64,000 bases of DNA from CAVWDI01 sp963753725 (lineage in GTDB: Bacteria > Chloroflexota > Anaerolineae > Anaerolineales > UBA4823), in NCBI GenBank assembly GCA_963753725.1, contig CAVWDI010000010.1, positions 620,001-684,000 on the forward strand, read 5' to 3'. This document shows, in pieces, positions 62,023 to 64,000 of the stretch (its first letter is position 1; every line of letters begins with the position of its first letter). The notes under the pieces are model-generated. The model was not told the origin of the DNA. It was given only the letters and a program-made list of their open reading frames with translations, and searched no databases. The position numbers and the translations under genes are program-made.

Positions 62023-63068
62023 TATATTTCACTGAAATGAATGATGACTTTGACGTCATCGGGCTGCCTTTCCAGAGCCACTTTGAAATTCTCCGGTTTT
62101 TCAGAGCGCGTGATCAGCCGGCTCAGCCATTCCCGGTCGGAGCGCGCCAGATTTTCACCCGCTCGATACCAGTGACGCTTGTTAGCGTTGACGCTGCCGA
62201 CAATCACGTTATTCTTCAACACCGCTGCTGCAGCAACGTCGGCTGTCGTTCTGCCGGCGGCGCCACCAGCTCCAACACCCGTGAGGCAGACGATCCCGCC
62301 CGATTTCACCTTCTGGATCGCGTCCCCGATCACCGAGCCAACACCTGTGCACTCAACGATGATGTCAGGTTCGAAATCGAGATCCAGGACACTCCCCTTA
62401 TGATAGGTCGCACCCAGATCATCCACCAGTGCTGGCTTGGGACCGGTTTCAATGCGATCCAGGACGTGGACATCCAGGTTTCTCGCATGCAAGCGCAGCG
62501 CTGCCAGCAGACCAATTGGCCCGGCGCCGGTTACCAGCGCGGTCCTGGGTTCCCAGAAGGCACGCTGGCCCACCATGAGGACCTGTTCCAAGGCTTTTGT
62601 GATCACCGTCATCGGCTCGAGCAGCACGCCGAGTATGCCCAGCGAAGGATCGACTTTGATGGCGTATTCGGGTTCGGTGCGCCAGTGTTCCGACATAAAG
62701 CCGTGGATTTCCTTAATGCCGCGCTCGGTGTACTGGCCGTTGCTGCACATGTCCCATTCGCCCACTGCGCAGCTGGGACAGGGAACCGGATCCGGACGGC
62801 GGACGATCCCGACCACCAGGTCGCCCTCCTCGAGGGAACTGCGTGGTCCCGGATCGATGACGCGGCCGAGCAATTCGTGCCCCAGCACCAGGCGCGACTC
62901 ACCCGGCGGCGCCCAGCCGTATTTCCCATCGACGATCTCGGCGTCTGTCCCGCAGACGCCGACCGCTATCGCTTCGACAAGGACAGAGCCTTCTCGCTCA
63001 TCGGGCTCCGGAATATCCTCAAATCGGGCTGTCCCGGGTTTCTTTGGTTCTACAGTAATTGCTTTCAA
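62022..63068 (-). CDS. Zinc-dependent MDR dehydrogenase, glucose 1-dehydrogenase-like
   Basis: This protein of 348 residues matches archaeal/Chloroflexota-type glucose dehydrogenases of the MDR family: 'GVCGTDAEIVDGKYGWAPPG', LVLGHELLGRV (catalytic zinc), a structural-zinc loop 'CPSCAVGEWDMC', 'MSEHWRTEPEYAIKV' and the NAD(P) motif 'ALVTGAGPIGLLAALRLHAR'. The start is a TTG at 63068 with GGAGG 7 bases upstream, overlapping the stop of the GH13 gene as TTGA. The longer frame to 63104 has no site. It oxidises a sugar or polyol, probably linked to the upstream glycosidase. Confidence 0.88.
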   Translation of the reverse strand: MKAITVEPKKPGTARFEDIPEPDEREGSVLVEAIAVGVCGTDAEIVDGKYGWAPPGESRLVLGHELLGRVIDPGPRSSLEEGDLVVGIVRRPDPVPCPSCAVGEWDMCSNGQYTERGIKEIHGFMSEHWRTEPEYAIKVDPSLGILGVLLEPMTVITKALEQVLMVGQRAFWEPRTALVTGAGPIGLLAALRLHARNLDVHVLDRIETGPKPALVDDLGATYHKGSVLDLDFEPDIIVECTGVGSVIGDAIQKVKSGGIVCLTGVGAGGAAGRTTADVAAAAVLKNNVIVGSVNANKRHWYRAGENLARSDREWLSRLITRSEKPENFKVALERQPDDVKVIIHFSEI

Positions 63069-64000
63069 GGTGTAACCTCCAAAATTAAAATATGATAAGA
63101 CCATGCTCCCATATCAAGGTATAGTCCGCGCTCGAGCAGTTTGTCCCCACTGCGGATAAAGCAGGCGGAGCTGAGCAAGTCTTCAAGCCGGACCGTACAG
63201 TTTTTGATTTCAGGAAATGGCAGGCAGACATAGCACTGGCTTGAATGAGGCGCATAATTCACCGCGACCAGCATTCGTTCACCACCAGATGCTCGCCAGG
63301 AATGGGCGATGAAGGAGTCCCAGGTTTCATTTTCGGACCAAGCCTGGTGACAGATGAGCTGCTGCCATTCCCTGCTTTTCATGATGGGTTTACGCAGGAT
63401 GGCAAGCAGCTGGTCATAGAATTCCTCAATCTCCTTGTCCGGAAATTCTTCGGCTCCCCGAACAAGATGAGGCGATATACGGACCTTGCGGCCTTCAAAC
63501 TGCCCTTGATGGAAGAAACGCAGGCCGGGTATGGAATAGACGATTACTGCCGCAGCCCGGTGGACACGGGGATCAAACACGGCGGAGGCGCGAGGCTCGT
63601 CATGGTTCTCCAGAAAACGCGCCAGCTTGATCTGGTAATCAAACTGCGCGTGCAGGTGCTCGCGCACCGGACGGGCGTGACTCTCACGCAAGCGATCGTA
63701 AAGACGCTTGTCATAGGTGAAGTCAAAGCCCTGCTGCTGTAGTGTCCACTCCAGGTCCCAGTAAACCTCAGCCATAAAACAAAAGTCCGCTGTCCGTTCA
63801 CGCGCTCGCTGAACGGCGCGCGGCCAGAATGGCGCAGGCTTGCGACCCCACGTTTGCTCAAAAACCTCGGGAAGGGCCAGCATCGCCATATCGCAGCGCA
63901 CACCGTCGCACTGGCCAGCGATTTTCTCGAGTTCCCCGATCATTGCTTCCTGGGTGGCGGTATTGCTGTAATCGAGCTGCAGCGTATCCGGCCAGCCGGA
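63065..64000 (-). CDS. GH13 alpha-amylase-family enzyme, 5' end off the window
   Basis: This is the C-terminal part (311 codons visible) of a GH13 enzyme. The catalytic Asp is in 'CDGVRCDMAMLALPEVF', the acid/base Glu in 'FMAEVYWDLEW', and the third Asp in 'FLENHDEPRASAVFD'. The frame is open through the window edge ('WPDTLQLDYSN' precedes the first visible Met), so the start lies to the right. The C-terminal beta domain ends 'MGAWSYHILILEVTP'. The family includes amylases, trehalose synthases and maltosyltransferases, and the exact activity is unclear. The stop overlaps the dehydrogenase start. Confidence 0.88.
   Translation of the reverse strand, partial: SGWPDTLQLDYSNTATQEAMIGELEKIAGQCDGVRCDMAMLALPEVFEQTWGRKPAPFWPRAVQRARERTADFCFMAEVYWDLEWTLQQQGFDFTYDKRLYDRLRESHARPVREHLHAQFDYQIKLARFLENHDEPRASAVFDPRVHRAAAVIVYSIPGLRFFHQGQFEGRKVRISPHLVRGAEEFPDKEIEEFYDQLLAILRKPIMKSREWQQLICHQAWSENETWDSFIAHSWRASGGERMLVAVNYAPHSSQCYVCLPFPEIKNCTVRLEDLLSSACFIRSGDKLLERGLYLDMGAWSYHILILEVTP

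Noticed and set aside
61749..63095. Long plus-strand open frame of 448 codons opposite the cyclase and dehydrogenase genes
   Set aside because: It is antisense to two well-recognised genes with correct motifs and overlapping starts and stops. It has no recognisable content and no ribosome site.
1..64000. CRISPR arrays, tRNA or rRNA genes, prophage or transposase genes
   Set aside because: No regularly spaced identical repeats, no cloverleaf-like or rRNA sequence and no recombinase or phage proteins were found on reading through. A dedicated tRNA scan was not possible here.

Overview
The window looks like about 64 kb of chromosome from a Chloroflexota bacterium, most likely class Anaerolineae. 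The evidence is the gene mix: RNase J, LiaS-type kinases, many CPBP proteases, HdeD, GYD, AIM24, DUF2807, acyltransferase-3 and a Qmo/Hdr-like cluster. This placement is an inference from gene content; there is no rRNA or tRNA to confirm it. Base composition is moderate and the code is standard, with TGA used as a normal stop. No prophage, transposase or CRISPR array is visible. Intergenic repeats and hairpins are frequent.

Layout. Positions 1-5 kb hold an RNase J cut by the window edge, a class III cyclase with four N-terminal cysteines, and an exported protein of 14 repeats (two seven-bladed propellers) broken by one extra A. Positions 5-24 kb are an accessory, partly decaying region on the minus strand: small membrane proteins, GYD, a shattered DinB protein, a Yip1 protein, a decayed and an intact CPBP protease in tandem, AIM24, three acyltransferase-3 paralogues around a DUF2807 lipoprotein, an orphan receiver, and a LiaS/NarL-type two-component pair. 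Positions 24-27.5 kb hold an SCP2 protein and a broken acyl-CoA dehydrogenase, divergent from a broken LysR regulator.

Positions 27.6-34 kb are a compact sulfur/electron-transfer cluster on the minus strand: ArsR regulator, TusA, MvhD-like protein, QmoA-like HdrA, long HdrA, a small winged-helix protein, a QmoC-like membrane subunit, and a DsrE protein. The central genes overlap or nearly touch. Positions 34-45 kb carry a regulator/membrane pair, two large signalling kinases, a lipoprotein cytochrome c, DegV, DUF423, a secreted seven-repeat protein and an arginase-family enzyme. Positions 45-57 kb are mostly membrane genes: a 12-TM protein with GHxH motifs behind a CRP/FNR-like site, a broken SUMF1 lipoprotein, a CtaB-like UbiA prenyltransferase, HdeD, AI-2E, SulP and a receiver fused to membrane helices.

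Positions 57-64 kb hold the second sulfur-related locus: a BASS transporter, two rhodaneses, and a cytosolic protein that resembles DszB sulfinate desulfinase, with its Cys, His and Arg active-site pattern. Upstream lie a cyclase-family hydrolase, a glucose-dehydrogenase-like MDR enzyme and a GH13 enzyme cut by the right edge. A plausible reading, which is inference, is that organic sulfur is cleaved and sulfane sulfur passed through rhodanese, TusA and DsrE to the Hdr/Qmo-like complex, which exchanges electrons with the quinone pool.

Many genes are disrupted. In most of them, deleting one base from a run of three to five identical bases restores the frame. This is either a systematic homopolymer error in the source assembly or real decay. 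One CPBP copy (two in-frame stops plus a lost catalytic Glu) and a 10-bp duplication in the acyl-CoA dehydrogenase look like real decay.
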